A stretch of DNA of 64,000 nucleotides, from contig NZ_PDBS01000001.1 of assembly GCF_002572525.1 (NCBI RefSeq), positions 930,001-994,000 on the forward strand, given 5' to 3'. Source of the DNA: Natrinema sp. CBA1119. GTDB taxonomy: Archaea > Halobacteriota > Halobacteria > Halobacteriales > Natrialbaceae. The notes beneath the pieces were generated by a model, which was not told where the DNA came from, did no database searches, and was given only the letters and a program-made list of their open reading frames with translations. Below, in pieces: positions 46,386-58,655 of the stretch (position 1 is the first letter of the stretch; each line of letters opens with the position of its first letter). The position numbers and the translations under genes are program-made.

Positions 46386-47732
46386 ATGGAAATTGAAATT
46401 GCGACAATTGGCGGTTACGAAGAAGTCGGACGACAGATGACGGCGGTCCGCGCCGGTGACGACATCGTGATCTTCGACATGGGACTGAACCTGTCGAAGG
46501 TTCTCATTCACGACAACATCCGAACCGAAGGAATGCACAGCCTCGACCTGATCGATATGGGAGCCATCCCGGACGACCGGGTCATGAGCGACCTCGAGGG
46601 AGACGTCAAAGCGATCGTCCCCACCCACGGCCACCTCGACCACATCGGTGCGATCAGCAAGCTCGCACACCGGTACGACGCACCCATCGTCGCGACGCCG
46701 TTCACGCTCGAGCTCGTCAAAGGCGAACTCGAGGAGGAAGGGAAGTTCAACACCGACAACGAACTCGTCAAAATGGACGCCGGCGAAACGATGTCAATCG
46801 GCGACTCCGGAGCAGTCGAACTCGAGTTCGTCAACGTCACGCACTCGATCGTTCAGGCGATCAACCCCGTCCTCCACACGCCCGAAGGCGCAGTCGTCTA
46901 CGGGCTCGACAAACGGATGGACCACACGCCCGTCATCGGCGACCCGATCGATATGGAGCGCTTTCGTGAGATCGGTCGCGAAGGCGAAGGCGTCCTTGCC
47001 TACATCGAAGACTGTACCAACGCGAACAAAAAGGGGCGGACCCCCTCCGAGAACGTCGCGCGCGAACACCTCCGGGACGTCCTCTACAGCATGGAGGACT
47101 ACGACGGCGGCATCGTCGCCACCACCTTCTCGAGCCACATCGCCCGCGTGAAATCCCTCATCGAATTCGCTCGCGATATCGATCGCACACCGATCCTCCT
47201 CGGCCGCTCGATGGAGACCTACTCCGGGACCGCGAAACAGGTCGGGATCGACTTCCCCTCCGACGTCGAGATGGTCGGCTACCGCCAGTCCATCGAGCAG
47301 ACGTTCGAACGCATCATGAACGAAGGCAAGGAGAACTTCCTGCCCGTCGTCACCGGCCATCAAGGCGAGCCTCGAGCGACGCTCACGCGAATGGGCCGCG
47401 GCGAAACGCCGTACGAACTGGAGGACGGTGACAAAGTCGTCTTCTCCGCCCGCGTGATTCCGGAACCGACAAACGAGGGTCAGCGCTACCAGGCCGAAAA
47501 GCTGCTCCGCATGCAGGGTGCACGTATCTACGACGAGGTCCACGTCTCGGGCCACCTCTGTCAGGAGGGTCACTACGAGATGCTCGATGCGCTGCAGCCA
47601 GAGCACGTCATCCCGGCCCACCAGAACATGAGCGGCTTCTCGGGATACGTCGACCTTGCCTCCAATCACGGATACAAGCTCGGACGCGATCTTCACGTGA
47701 CCTCGAACGGGAACGTCATCCAGCTGGTCTAA
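46386..47732 (+). CDS. rnj: Ribonuclease J
   Basis: 448-residue metallo-beta-lactamase/beta-CASP ribonuclease. HGHLDH at 81-86 is the metal site, [10 protein letters not shown] precedes it, and the beta-CASP motifs ([23 protein letters not shown], and [21 protein letters not shown]) are all present. Archaeal RNase J is a 5'-3' exonuclease/endonuclease in RNA decay and possibly rRNA maturation. The gene runs convergent into the rRNA operon, 76 bp from its terminator hairpin. Confidence 0.94.
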   Translation: MEIEIATIGGYEEVGRQMTAVRAGDDIVIFDMGLNLSKVLIHDNIRTEGMHSLDLIDMGAIPDDRVMSDLEGDVKAIVPTHGHLDHIGAISKLAHRYDAPIVATPFTLELVKGELEEEGKFNTDNELVKMDAGETMSIGDSGAVELEFVNVTHSIVQAINPVLHTPEGAVVYGLDKRMDHTPVIGDPIDMERFREIGREGEGVLAYIEDCTNANKKGRTPSENVAREHLRDVLYSMEDYDGGIVATTFSSHIARVKSLIEFARDIDRTPILLGRSMETYSGTAKQVGIDFPSDVEMVGYRQSIEQTFERIMNEGKENFLPVVTGHQGEPRATLTRMGRGETPYELEDGDKVVFSARVIPEPTNEGQRYQAEKLLRMQGARIYDEVHVSGHLCQEGHYEMLDALQPEHVIPAHQNMSGFSGYVDLASNHGYKLGRDLHVTSNGNVIQLV

Positions 47733-47807
47733 GCGACCACTGCTGCGGCTATTTTTCATTTTACAGATTTCGAATAGCGAGTGACGGCGTCATCGTTTTA
47801 AATACAG

Positions 47808-47845
47808 CAAAAAACCCACACAGCAGTTGCTGTGTGGGTGTTAGT
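47808..47845 (-). terminator. Terminator of the rRNA operon
   Basis: On the minus strand CACCCACACAGCA, a short loop and TGCTGTGTGGGT are followed by TTTTTTG, a hairpin with a T run. It is directly downstream of the last 5S gene and faces the convergent RNase J gene. Confidence 0.75.
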
Positions 47846-47852
47846 ATGAATA

Positions 47853-47973
47853 GGAGCGGCGAATCGGATCTCCCAGAGGCTCGCGCACTCCAGTACTCAC
47901 CGAAACGTAGGCGAGCTTATCTTCCGTGTTCGGGATGGGTACGGGAGGTACCTCGCCACTGTGGCCGCTGTAA
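47853..47973 (-). rRNA. 5S rRNA, distal copy
   Basis: Sequence includes GGTACCTCCCGTACCCATCC and GAGCCTCTGGGAGATCCG with closing helix ends GCGGCC and GGCCGC/GCCGCTC. Ends are estimated to within a few bases. It is a tandem partner of the copy at 48044-48165, differing at several positions. Confidence 0.88.
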
Positions 47974-48043
47974 TGCCGATCGACGGAATCGAACCGCCGT
48001 CAGACCACGATCGGTCGCTCGACCGTATTGGTCGAATATGAGT
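47974..48043 (-). other. Spacer with T-arm-like element between 5S genes
   Basis: 70-bp spacer containing, on the minus strand, GACGGCGGTTCGATTCCGTC, which folds as a T-arm, right before the 5S 5' end. Haloarchaeal 5S precursors are known to be cut by tRNase Z at a tRNA-like element here, so this is a probable processing site. Confidence 0.6.
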
Positions 48044-48165
48044 GGAGGCGGCGAAACGGATTTCCCAGAGGCTCGCGCACTCCAGTACTCCCCGGAACGC
48101 TGGCGAGCTTATCTTCCGTGTTCGGGATGGGTACGGGAGGTACCTCGCCGCTGTGGCCGCCCTAA
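48044..48165 (-). rRNA. 5S rRNA, proximal copy
   Basis: Near-identical 5S gene directly downstream of 23S, beginning TTAGGGCGGCC and ending GCCGCCTCC. It differs from the distal copy at several positions, both keep the conserved core. Ends estimated. Confidence 0.92.
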
Positions 48166-48297
48166 CGCCGACCAACGGAATCGAACCGCTGTCATGCCAA
48201 TATCGGTGGTGTGTCTCAAACCGTGTGTATGTGTAGTCCAGTTTACGTCCGGACCCGTTCTCGCGTCACGGATCCAATGCGATGTAATGTATGAATG
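48166..48297 (-). other. 23S-5S spacer
   Basis: Contains a second T-arm-like element (CAGCGGTTCGATTCCGTTGG on the minus strand) before the proximal 5S, and the 3' half (about 48219-48272) of the 23S processing stem, complementary to 51250-51300. Confidence 0.65.
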
Positions 48298-51208
<2,911 letters not shown>

Positions 51209-51249
51209 CGTTCATCGGATCTGAATTGCAACCTGCAGTTGTAATTCAA

Positions 51250-51300
51250 GAGTGACCCGGGAACGGGTCCAGTGGACGCCTGGACTACACGTACACACGG
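51250..51300 (-). other. 23S processing stem, 5' half
   Basis: Inverted complement of about 48219-48272 with few mismatches. In archaea such long stems carry the bulge-helix-bulge cut by the splicing endonuclease. Confidence 0.65.
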
Positions 51301-51440
51301 TCTCATCTGCACGCCGTAGACGCGGCATGCATTAACCCTTCCCACCCGCGTTTACACGGGGTGGTGCATCGGTTCTGTCGTACTCAATCATCGCGCCGTC
51401 TCCCACTTAAGGGGCACGATTCGATGATCAGTACGAGACA

Positions 51441-51512
51441 TGGACCCACAGGGATTCGAACCCTGGGCATCCTCCTTGCAAAGGAGGCACTCTACCACTG
51501 AGCTATGGGCCC
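51441..51512 (-). tRNA. tRNA-Ala (TGC) in the rRNA spacer
   Basis: Acceptor GGGCCCA/TGGGTCC, anticodon stem CCTCC/GGAGG with loop TTTGCAA, T-arm CAGGGTTCGAATCCCTG, discriminator A. The usual tRNA of the haloarchaeal 16S-23S spacer. Confidence 0.96.
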
Positions 51513-51550
51513 ACGCCCGTCTCAATAACGAGACGGGCACGGGAGTTGGT

Positions 51551-51613
51551 GTGAACCTTGGTAGTTCTAAGGTGCCCGATCGGCCAAACGGTGGTCGATC
51601 GAACGTGGAACCG
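51551..51613 (-). other. 16S processing stem, 3' half
   Basis: Inverted complement of 53215-53276 with a few mismatches, so the regions on either side of 16S fold into a long helix for excision. Confidence 0.65.
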
Positions 51614-51666
51614 CAATTCGTAATCCGCTAAGGTGGGTCAGGCACGACGGCCTGATCCCGGTCTGT

Positions 51667-53138
<1,472 letters not shown>

Positions 53139-53214
53139 GCTATAATGTACTCCCAGCTTGGCTGGGAGGGTCTGTTGGCGGTGAATGTTGCAAACACACT
53201 CACACATAAATGGT

Positions 53215-53276
53215 CCACGTTCGATGACACTGATCGTGTGACCGATCGGGCGTCACCGAACTACCAAGGCTCACAT
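53215..53276 (-). other. 16S processing stem, 5' half
   Basis: Pairs with 51551-51613, see there. Confidence 0.65.
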
Positions 53277-53319
53277 CAGATCCCATCTGTACGGCGGACC
53301 GCAGGGGTAGGATCCTCAT

Positions 53320-53440
53320 TTCCTTCGGACGTATTCATAAGCCGTCAGGGGTACATAACCCCTTCGGACTCCAAATCGTCCGTGTCGACGCGGCGTATTC
53401 AAACGCCCCGTCGCCACCTTCTTCGTATATATTCATAATC
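53320..53440 (-). promoter_or_regulatory. rRNA operon promoter region
   Basis: Minus-strand TATA-like boxes TTATGAATA (53332-53340), GTTATGTAC (53351-53359) and TATGAATATATA (53427-53438) occur near repeated TCCGAAGG motifs (about 53322-53370). Two or three promoters in series are usual for haloarchaeal rRNA operons. Confidence 0.55.
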
Positions 53441-53741
53441 GCCGATCACTACTTAAGGCCTGCGAACCACAGGTCCGAAGGTAGTCAATGCCACACACTG
53501 AGAGGACAGTATCGTCCACCTAATCGTGACAATTGGCTAACGGTGTGAGGGATTTCTCTCAGTTGGATAGATCTCTGATAAGCGTCCGGTAAGGGTTACA
53601 TCCGATCAATGAAATCCTCGCAGATGACTTGCTGAGAGCCTCCATGGCAGGAATTGTCGAAAACTTTCCACGCGCAACCGTATACCAGAGCAAAGTACCG
53701 TGATGTGTCTTCTCGAGGCGTATTCACACCGCTGAAGGTGA

Positions 53742-54356
53742 TCGAGAATCTCGACGACACGATCGGGTTCGAGCGTTGCATCACTCACGCCCGCACTGGC
53801 GGACACAGTCGGAGGCGGGACCTTCCGTACGTTCCGCGGGAACAGCGTCAATATCGGCACAGAATCGGAGGAACGCACGGATCGTCGCGAGTTACCCGTA
53901 GAGTATGATCGTTCTGACTTCCTCGCAGCCGTCACCGTTCCCCTCTCGTTACCAGACACGATAGGCGTCCAAGTCACGACCAGTGAGCGTGATCAGGTTC
54001 ATCCACCCTCAGCGACCGAAACGAATGGCCGGGAAACGCAGGTTCGATCTCGAGTGGGCGAGCGGACACGACACGAGGGTCACAACGGAGCGACCGTCAA
54101 GAGTAGATCGACGCGACACGAGCACGCCAACGGGCAGTCCGGGAACTGGAAGGTGTCCCGTGAGTATCACGAAAAGCGCAGGCGGGACGACGGCTGGTAC
54201 TGTTTCGTCGTCTATCGAGCGCATGGGCGCTCCGGCTGCACGATCCGACGTGATGAAATGGTCCGCTCGAGCGATGTTCCACGGCTCCGGCGGCGCGGTG
54301 GCGACGATCACTGCGGAACCGAGCGAGCGAAACTATCGAGTGACGCTATCGTCTGA
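53742..54356 (+). pseudogene. Decayed gene for a haloarchaeal/proviral-like protein
   Basis: An open frame of 205 codons runs from just after TGA 53739-53741 to the stop at 54356. It has no ATG, GTG or TTG before GTG 54054. The C-terminal part NWKVSREYHEKRRRDDGWYC and FVVYRAHGR, then AKLSSDAIV, looks like a recurrent domain of haloarchaeal and proviral proteins. The N-terminal part (GGGTFRTFRGNSVNIG, VEYDRSDFLAAVTVPLSLP) is also protein-like. The missing start and a likely frameshift near 53740 suggest decay. A frame starting ATG 53654 may be the lost 5' end. Confidence 0.4.
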
Positions 54357-54709
54357 ATAAGCGATTCCGCTCCGCCTTAATCGCCTCTTTCCCTCGGATC
54401 GGAGACTGTCATGAAAACGTATCAGTAGCCGTTGTCTGACACACGTCAGTAGAGGAACGTCCGGTTTTATGTGGCAGTTCCTGACATCGGTGACTGTGCA
54501 ACCGACTCAATCACTCAGTCTGAAGGTTGTAGAAAAAATTGCCGAGCGGGAAGGGATCGAACCGGAAGAACTCCACCCACCGATCCACGATGCGATTAAC
54601 ACGGACGCACTCGACTCACTCTATCAAGCGAGTGATCCCGAGAGGAATCCGTCTAAAGTCGAATTCGCCTACAGCGGCTACACGGTGACTGCCGATAGTA
54701 CAGGCAAAG

Positions 54710-55688
54710 GGCCTTGTTTAGACGCTTGATTTCACCGGGTAGCGGCGTCAAGCGCTAGTTCGACGTTTCTGACGGCGCATTTGAGCACGAGTTCGCGGAA
54801 CTGGCCGAACCAGGTTCTCGCTCGAACGATCTCGCCGTATTTGCGCCGGAGCGCAAAAAACGTCGATTCGATATTTGATCGTTGATGGTACGTTGTATCA
54901 TCGAGCAACACATTGTTTGCGACGCCGTGCCAGCCAAATTCGCGGTGCTTGATCACCGGTTTGACGCCCTCAGACCGAAGCTTCTGTCGAAGGAGCTCCC
55001 AGTCGTAGCCTTTGTCAGCGGTTAGAATACTCAGTTTGTCTAGGTTGCGCGTGAGCAGTTGCCACGCGATCTGTGTATCGTGCGGTTGTTTCATCGAGCA
55101 ATGTATATCTAGAATCGCACCAGTTTCGCAATCGATCAAGGCGGTCGTTTTCACCGCCCTGAACGTGTAATTCGTCCGTTTGGCGTAGTGCTGGCTCGCC
55201 GCGACCCGATCCATGCCGGTTGCGTCGATTGCCTGGATCTCGCCGGTCTCGTGCAGCTCCGCCGACAGCCGGAGAACGTCGCGCCAGAGCGGCATTTTGA
55301 GGTCTTGCATTCGCGCACACACGGTGGTAAAATCGGGCAGCTGAGTTACTTCTAGGTCAAGAATTCCCGCAATCCGTGGCATTTCGTACAGGACGTCCAA
55401 GAGTCGCCGGTACGGCAAATCGAGATACGTTTTGAGGCCGCGAATTGAGACGATCACCCAGTCGGCGTAGCCGCCGTCACCGCGTTTTACGGCTGGTTTT
55501 GGCCTTCCGACGACGGCTTTTTGGGCGAGCGAGACAACGTGGCTAGTGAAGCGGGCTAGCTTCGTGTGCACAGCAAAGCCTTCCCGCTTCACTCTCTAGT
55601 AAGTTAGACATTTAGCGTGAGCTACTAGGAACACGATACTACACTCTACGTCGCTGAGCCGCCGTATTTCGCGCGTCTAAACAAGGCC
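54710..55688 (-). mobile_element. IS5-like insertion sequence, 979 bp
   Basis: Terminal inverted repeats GGCCTTGTTTAGACGC (54710-54725) and GCGTCTAAACAAGGCC (55673-55688) are perfect over 16 bp. Both sides have the 9-bp duplication CAGGCAAAG (54701-54709 and 55689-55697). One transposase gene fills it. GGC ends with 9-bp duplication resemble the IS903 type of the IS5 family. Confidence 0.93.
54732..55592 (-). CDS. Transposase (DDE, IS5 family)
   Basis: 286 residues. The DDE residues are Asp123 (IQAIDATGMDR), Asp193 (ILTADKGYDWE) and Glu242 (SNIESTFFALRRKYGE). The N-terminal DNA-binding segment is basic. It appears intact and could be active, given the perfect ends and target duplication of the element. 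Confidence 0.95.
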   Translation of the reverse strand: MKREGFAVHTKLARFTSHVVSLAQKAVVGRPKPAVKRGDGGYADWVIVSIRGLKTYLDLPYRRLLDVLYEMPRIAGILDLEVTQLPDFTTVCARMQDLKMPLWRDVLRLSAELHETGEIQAIDATGMDRVAASQHYAKRTNYTFRAVKTTALIDCETGAILDIHCSMKQPHDTQIAWQLLTRNLDKLSILTADKGYDWELLRQKLRSEGVKPVIKHREFGWHGVANNVLLDDTTYHQRSNIESTFFALRRKYGEIVRARTWFGQFRELVLKCAVRNVELALDAATR

Positions 55689-55750
55689 CAGGCAAAGTGA
55701 ATCTCGAGAAACGCATAACGGCCTTCGATCCCGATAAAACGACAGTGTGA

Positions 55751-55927
55751 TGGGCTCTGAGTTCCGGGGCTGAAATTCAATCTCATCGTAGCCGGTCGCA
55801 ACTCAAGCACTCGTCGGACTCGACGAAGCGGGTCATCGCGAACCACCGTCCTCGCAATCAGTGCCCGACTGTAGTGAGCAGTACCTGTCCCAGAGATATT
55901 TAGTAGTCAGCCAAGAATCATGAATGA
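55751..55927. other. Decayed region right of the IS
   Basis: No gene recognised. GAGATATTTAGTAG near 55892 is a TATA-like candidate for the next small frame. Confidence 0.4.
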
Positions 55928-56011
55928 ATGGAAGCAAAAGACTACGTGCTTGATGTGATTGCAACTGTAGTCGGTATTTTCGTGTATGGCGCTGTCGGCG
56001 GTTCGTTCTGA
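55928..56011 (+). CDS. Possible 27-aa membrane peptide
   Basis: ATG 55928 to TGA 56009 codes MEAKDYVLDVIATVVGIFV and YGAVGGSF, a single hydrophobic helix. A TATA-like AGATATTTAGTAG lies about 30 bp upstream. Chance is not excluded, and it could be the remnant of a longer gene. Confidence 0.3.
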   Translation: MEAKDYVLDVIATVVGIFVYGAVGGSF

Positions 56012-56179
56012 CAGCATCCGTTCTGTACCGTACAGTGTCGCTCGAAGAGTGCCACCGTCGGCGCGAATCTCTCGGTTCTCGAGAGTCCGCCGAACGACTG
56101 CGTCAGTCGCTTGGTGGACCGGATGGGCTATGGGCGTCCGACTCTCGACATCGTACAGCCGATTCGCCGGAATGAACCC

Positions 56180-56395
56180 GCTACGTATCGGCCTCACCTC
56201 CGTGCCGGCCGGGCGATGTTTCCGGATCGAGGATCGACACATCGACGCCAGCAGCGGAGCCGCGGTTCAGTCGTCAGGACGAATCACAGTCACCACAGCG
56301 GTGGGCGCGAGCGTCATCGTCACCGAAAACGCGGCGGAACCGGTCGTCGGTGATGTGGGCTCCGCGGTGGTTACAGGTCGAATTATCGACCGACG
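56180..56395 (-). pseudogene. Dead zinc-finger gene (DUF7563-like)
   Basis: Minus-strand frame reads STCNHRGAHITDDRFRRVFG, then DDDARAHRCGDCDSS, stop (TGA 56274-56276), then in the same frame RLNRGSAAGVDVSILDPETS. The pattern CxxCGxHVTxxFxRVFGD ... HRCxxCD is a small haloarchaeal zinc-finger family; here the second Cys is Arg and a stop codon splits it, so it is broken. Confidence 0.6.
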
Positions 56396-56590
56396 GCCAC
56401 GATGCGACCGTCATGCAGACCGCCCCGTTTCGGCTACTAATTTCGCAGGACTGCAACGACCCGGAACCAGTGACTGGTTCGGTTCAGGTTCAGACGAGGG
56501 TAACTCGAAAACAGAAAAGTTGTACTTCGAGTGGTTCAGGCCCCGGTTATCAACCGAATCGGCTTCGGCCACGCTTCGGGTTTTTGCGGA

Positions 56591-56700
56591 TGGGCCCTGA
56601 CGGATTCGTAACTACGCCGACGGCTCGCTTCGCTCGCCGTCGTCTCGTTCGAATCCACAGGAGTCATTCCGTGCCGCTCGCATCTGCTCGCAACACTCCA
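56591..56700 (-). repeat. tRNA-Met 3'-end copy with palindrome
   Basis: 56591-56608 repeats exactly 18 bases of the tRNA-Met 3' end (56701-56718). GTTCGAATCC at 56647-56656 is an inverted copy of the T-arm, and CGACGGC/GCCGTCG forms the inner hairpin around GCTTCGC. The arrangement parallels tRNA-Val and tRNA-Phe. Confidence 0.8.
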
Positions 56701-56806
56701 TGGGCCCTGACGGATTCGAACCATCGACCACTCGGTGTCTCACACGATCTCACGAGTCAGATTGTGTTATGAGCCGAGCGCTCTAACCAGACTGAGCTAA
56801 GGGCCC
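56701..56806 (-). tRNA. tRNA-Met (CAT, elongator) with intron
   Basis: Exons are 56806-56768 and 56736-56701; a 31-nt intron (56767-56737) interrupts the loop after position 37. Acceptor GGGCCCT/AGGGCCC, anticodon stem CTCGG/CCGAG, loop CTCATA-A, T-arm GATGGTTCGAATCCGTC. Intron ends ACACAATC and GATCGTGT can pair, giving a bulge-helix-bulge site. The 5' end overlaps the 3' end of the nuclease gene by 10 bp. Confidence 0.92.
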
Positions 56807-57243
56807 GATAGTTGCGTATCTATGAGATAATCCTCATGCCAATTAACCCTTGCTGTCTGGCCGTTTTTCGTTTTCTGGTACCGGATCTCCATCCCTGTTT
56901 TTGGAGCATCCTGGATTGGTACGAGATAGGTCTCTCCAATAACGGGATTGTAAACAGCGAAATAATCAATCTTCCCATCGTATCCTGCTCTCTCGTAGCC
57001 CTGCCTCTTCACTCTCGTACTCCGTGTTTCAAATCGAACTTTGCTATCGTCATTACTGGATGCCGTCTTACATTGAATACGTAGTAGATCCGACTCTCTG
57101 TCAATGACGAGGTCATACGGTAAATTATCCGACTCAGGGGCAAGAACAGGAATTCCACGTGAAAGAAACTCTGCCTTAATAATCCCTTCTGTTGCGTCGC
57201 CTTTTTTCTGCGGTTCTGATAGGCCCTGAAAGGCTTCTTCCAT
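56797..57243 (-). CDS. PD-(D/E)XK homing-type nuclease
   Basis: 148 residues. PQKKGDATEGIIKAEFLSRG, YDLVID (Asp44) and LLRIQCKTAS (Gln57, Lys59) form the core PD...(D/E/Q)XK site of the PDDEXK_5 family, which includes I-Ssp6803I, a group I intron endonuclease cleaving in a tRNA-fMet gene. The gene is far more AT-rich than its surroundings, a sign of transfer. Its stop TAG (56797-56799) lies inside tRNA-Met, so the tRNA promoter must lie in the coding region or the two are cotranscribed. Confidence 0.75.
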   Translation of the reverse strand: MEEAFQGLSEPQKKGDATEGIIKAEFLSRGIPVLAPESDNLPYDLVIDRESDLLRIQCKTASSNDDSKVRFETRSTRVKRQGYERAGYDGKIDYFAVYNPVIGETYLVPIQDAPKTGMEIRYQKTKNGQTARVNWHEDYLIDTQLSGP

Positions 57244-57419
57244 TATTGAGTTTAGATATGGTTTCGAATTTAAAACCTATTATGGAATAGAATATATTTG
57301 TAGCACTATAATCCCAAATTTCGATTGATCAATACGCTACGCTAGTCTCAAAGCACGGTTGGAAGAAGTGGATTACCGAGTATTCGTCGCCGCCTCGAGC
57401 TCTCGTCTCGAGACGATGC

Positions 57420-57548
57420 CTACGCAGTCAGCGCCTCGAGTTCGTCGTCACTCAGTTCGGCTTCGAGTTCCGTCTCGCTGTGTGACTCAAGGAAGTCCTC
57501 GCGCTCCTCGGCGTCGAGGTCGGTCACGGATTCGAAGTGGTGACACAT
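57420..57548 (-). CDS. 42-aa acidic small protein
   Basis: ATG 57548 to stop 57420 codes 42 residues starting MCHHFESVTDLDAEEREDF and ending ELSDDELEALTA. The Cys-His-His start with an acidic helical tail is a pattern I associate with small haloarchaeal proteins. Function unknown. Confidence 0.55.
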   Translation of the reverse strand: MCHHFESVTDLDAEEREDFLESHSETELEAELSDDELEALTA

Positions 57549-57754
57549 AGCAATCCGACGCACGCGCTCGTACTCAATAAAGGCTGTTACTGGATATCTG
57601 ACTGGTCGTCTCGCCGTCTCAGGACGAACGCCCACGGATGGTCGCGTTTCACCGTCCGCAGTTACAGGCAGTTCGTGTCTCGAGGAGGAAACCACCGCTC
57701 GAGTACCGAAGCCGTGATCAAGAGTCGTGTCTGGAGACCGGAAACGCAGCTCAC

Positions 57755-58339
57755 CTACTCGTCCTGGTAATCCGCGAGCGTCTGATCGGTCGTCTCCGCG
57801 CGGTGCCGAGTCGCCAGTCCCGCGAGGTGGGGCGATTCGGGGACGATCAGCTCCTCACAGGCGGTTTCGCAGGCGCTCTGGCTCCCAGGGAGACAGAAGA
57901 CGGGCGTGTCGACGGCGATTCCCGCCGTCGCGCGCGAGGCCATCGCTCGCGTTCCGACTTCGTCCCACGAGAGCGAGCGAAACAGTTCGCCAAAGCCCGG
58001 CAACTCGCGTTCGAACAGCGATGCGGTCGCCTCCGGAGAGACGTCGTCGACGGTGACACCGGTGCCGCCGGTGGTACACACCACGTCGATGTCGCGGCGT
58101 GCAACGAGGCCGCGAACGGCGGTTCGGATCGCCGAATAGTCGTCCCGGACCAGGAGCCGTTCTCGGACCTCGTGGCCATCGGCTTCGAAACAGTCCTGAA
58201 TGGTGTCTCCGCCCGGATCGTCGGGATCCGCCGTTCCCGCGCGCGAACTCGAGACGGTGACGACCCCAACGTAGAGCGGATCGATGATATCGTGTCCGTG
58301 GTGGTCGGTACTCCGTCGGTCGTCGCTGTCGCTGGTCAT
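57755..58339 (-). CDS. moaB: Molybdopterin adenylyltransferase-type MoaB/Mog protein
   Basis: 194 residues. LYVGVVTVSSSRA start, and CTTGGTGVTVDDVSPEATASLF, then VFCLPGSQSACETACEELI, are MoaB/Mog family motifs. It should act in molybdenum/tungsten cofactor synthesis by adenylating molybdopterin, or bind its precursor. The first 20 residues are a His/Asp-rich extension. Confidence 0.9.
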   Translation of the reverse strand: MTSDSDDRRSTDHHGHDIIDPLYVGVVTVSSSRAGTADPDDPGGDTIQDCFEADGHEVRERLLVRDDYSAIRTAVRGLVARRDIDVVCTTGGTGVTVDDVSPEATASLFERELPGFGELFRSLSWDEVGTRAMASRATAGIAVDTPVFCLPGSQSACETACEELIVPESPHLAGLATRHRAETTDQTLADYQDE

Positions 58340-58454
58340 GTGTCTACGTCACTGGCGAAGGACGATAATCTCTCCCCCGAAAGCCGGTGGTCGAACTCGC
58401 GGGTGACAGTTCAATTGTGGGGCACAGACCAGCCAGTTGCGACGAATCGAGAAG

Positions 58455-58560
58455 CGCCGAAGCCAGGACTCGAACCTGGGACAACCTCGTATCTGCGGCG
58501 GACAGGGAAGACCTGAATCGCCGTAACAGCGAGGTGCTCTACCATCTGAGCTACTTCGGC
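58455..58560 (-). tRNA. tRNA-Asn (GTT) with intron
   Basis: Exons are 58560-58524 and 58490-58455; a 33-nt intron (58523-58491) follows position 37. Acceptor GCCGAAG/CTTCGGC, anticodon stem CCTCG/CGAGG, loop CTGTTA-A, T-arm CCAGGTTCGAGTCCTGG, discriminator G as in tRNA-Asn. The intron closes with CGGCG/CGCCG, giving a bulge-helix-bulge. Confidence 0.92.
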
Positions 58561-58655
58561 TCATCATCTGGTAGTCGGGTGCATTTGATAGGGCTTTCGT
58601 TTTCCCTGCTCCGGGTTCGATACTCTTTCACGCACCGCTCGAGTACGCGTTCCCA

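Larger units (their letters stand above)
54469..55750 (+). pseudogene. HalOD1 domain gene interrupted by an IS element
   Basis: The 5' part (54469 or GTG 54490 to 54709) codes SLSLKVVEKIAEREGIEPEE and LHPPIHDAINTDALDSLYQ, the start of a HalOD1 domain, up to YTVTADSTGK. Joining to 55698 after removing the IS and one 9-bp duplication restores the frame: GK then VNLEKRITAFDPDKTTV and stop TGA 55748-55750. The IS thus cut off the last 17 residues of the domain, replaced by GPCLDA. Confidence 0.85.

Noticed and set aside
55986-56600. 204-residue plus-strand frame
   Set aside because: Antisense to the dead zinc-finger gene and low in coding character.
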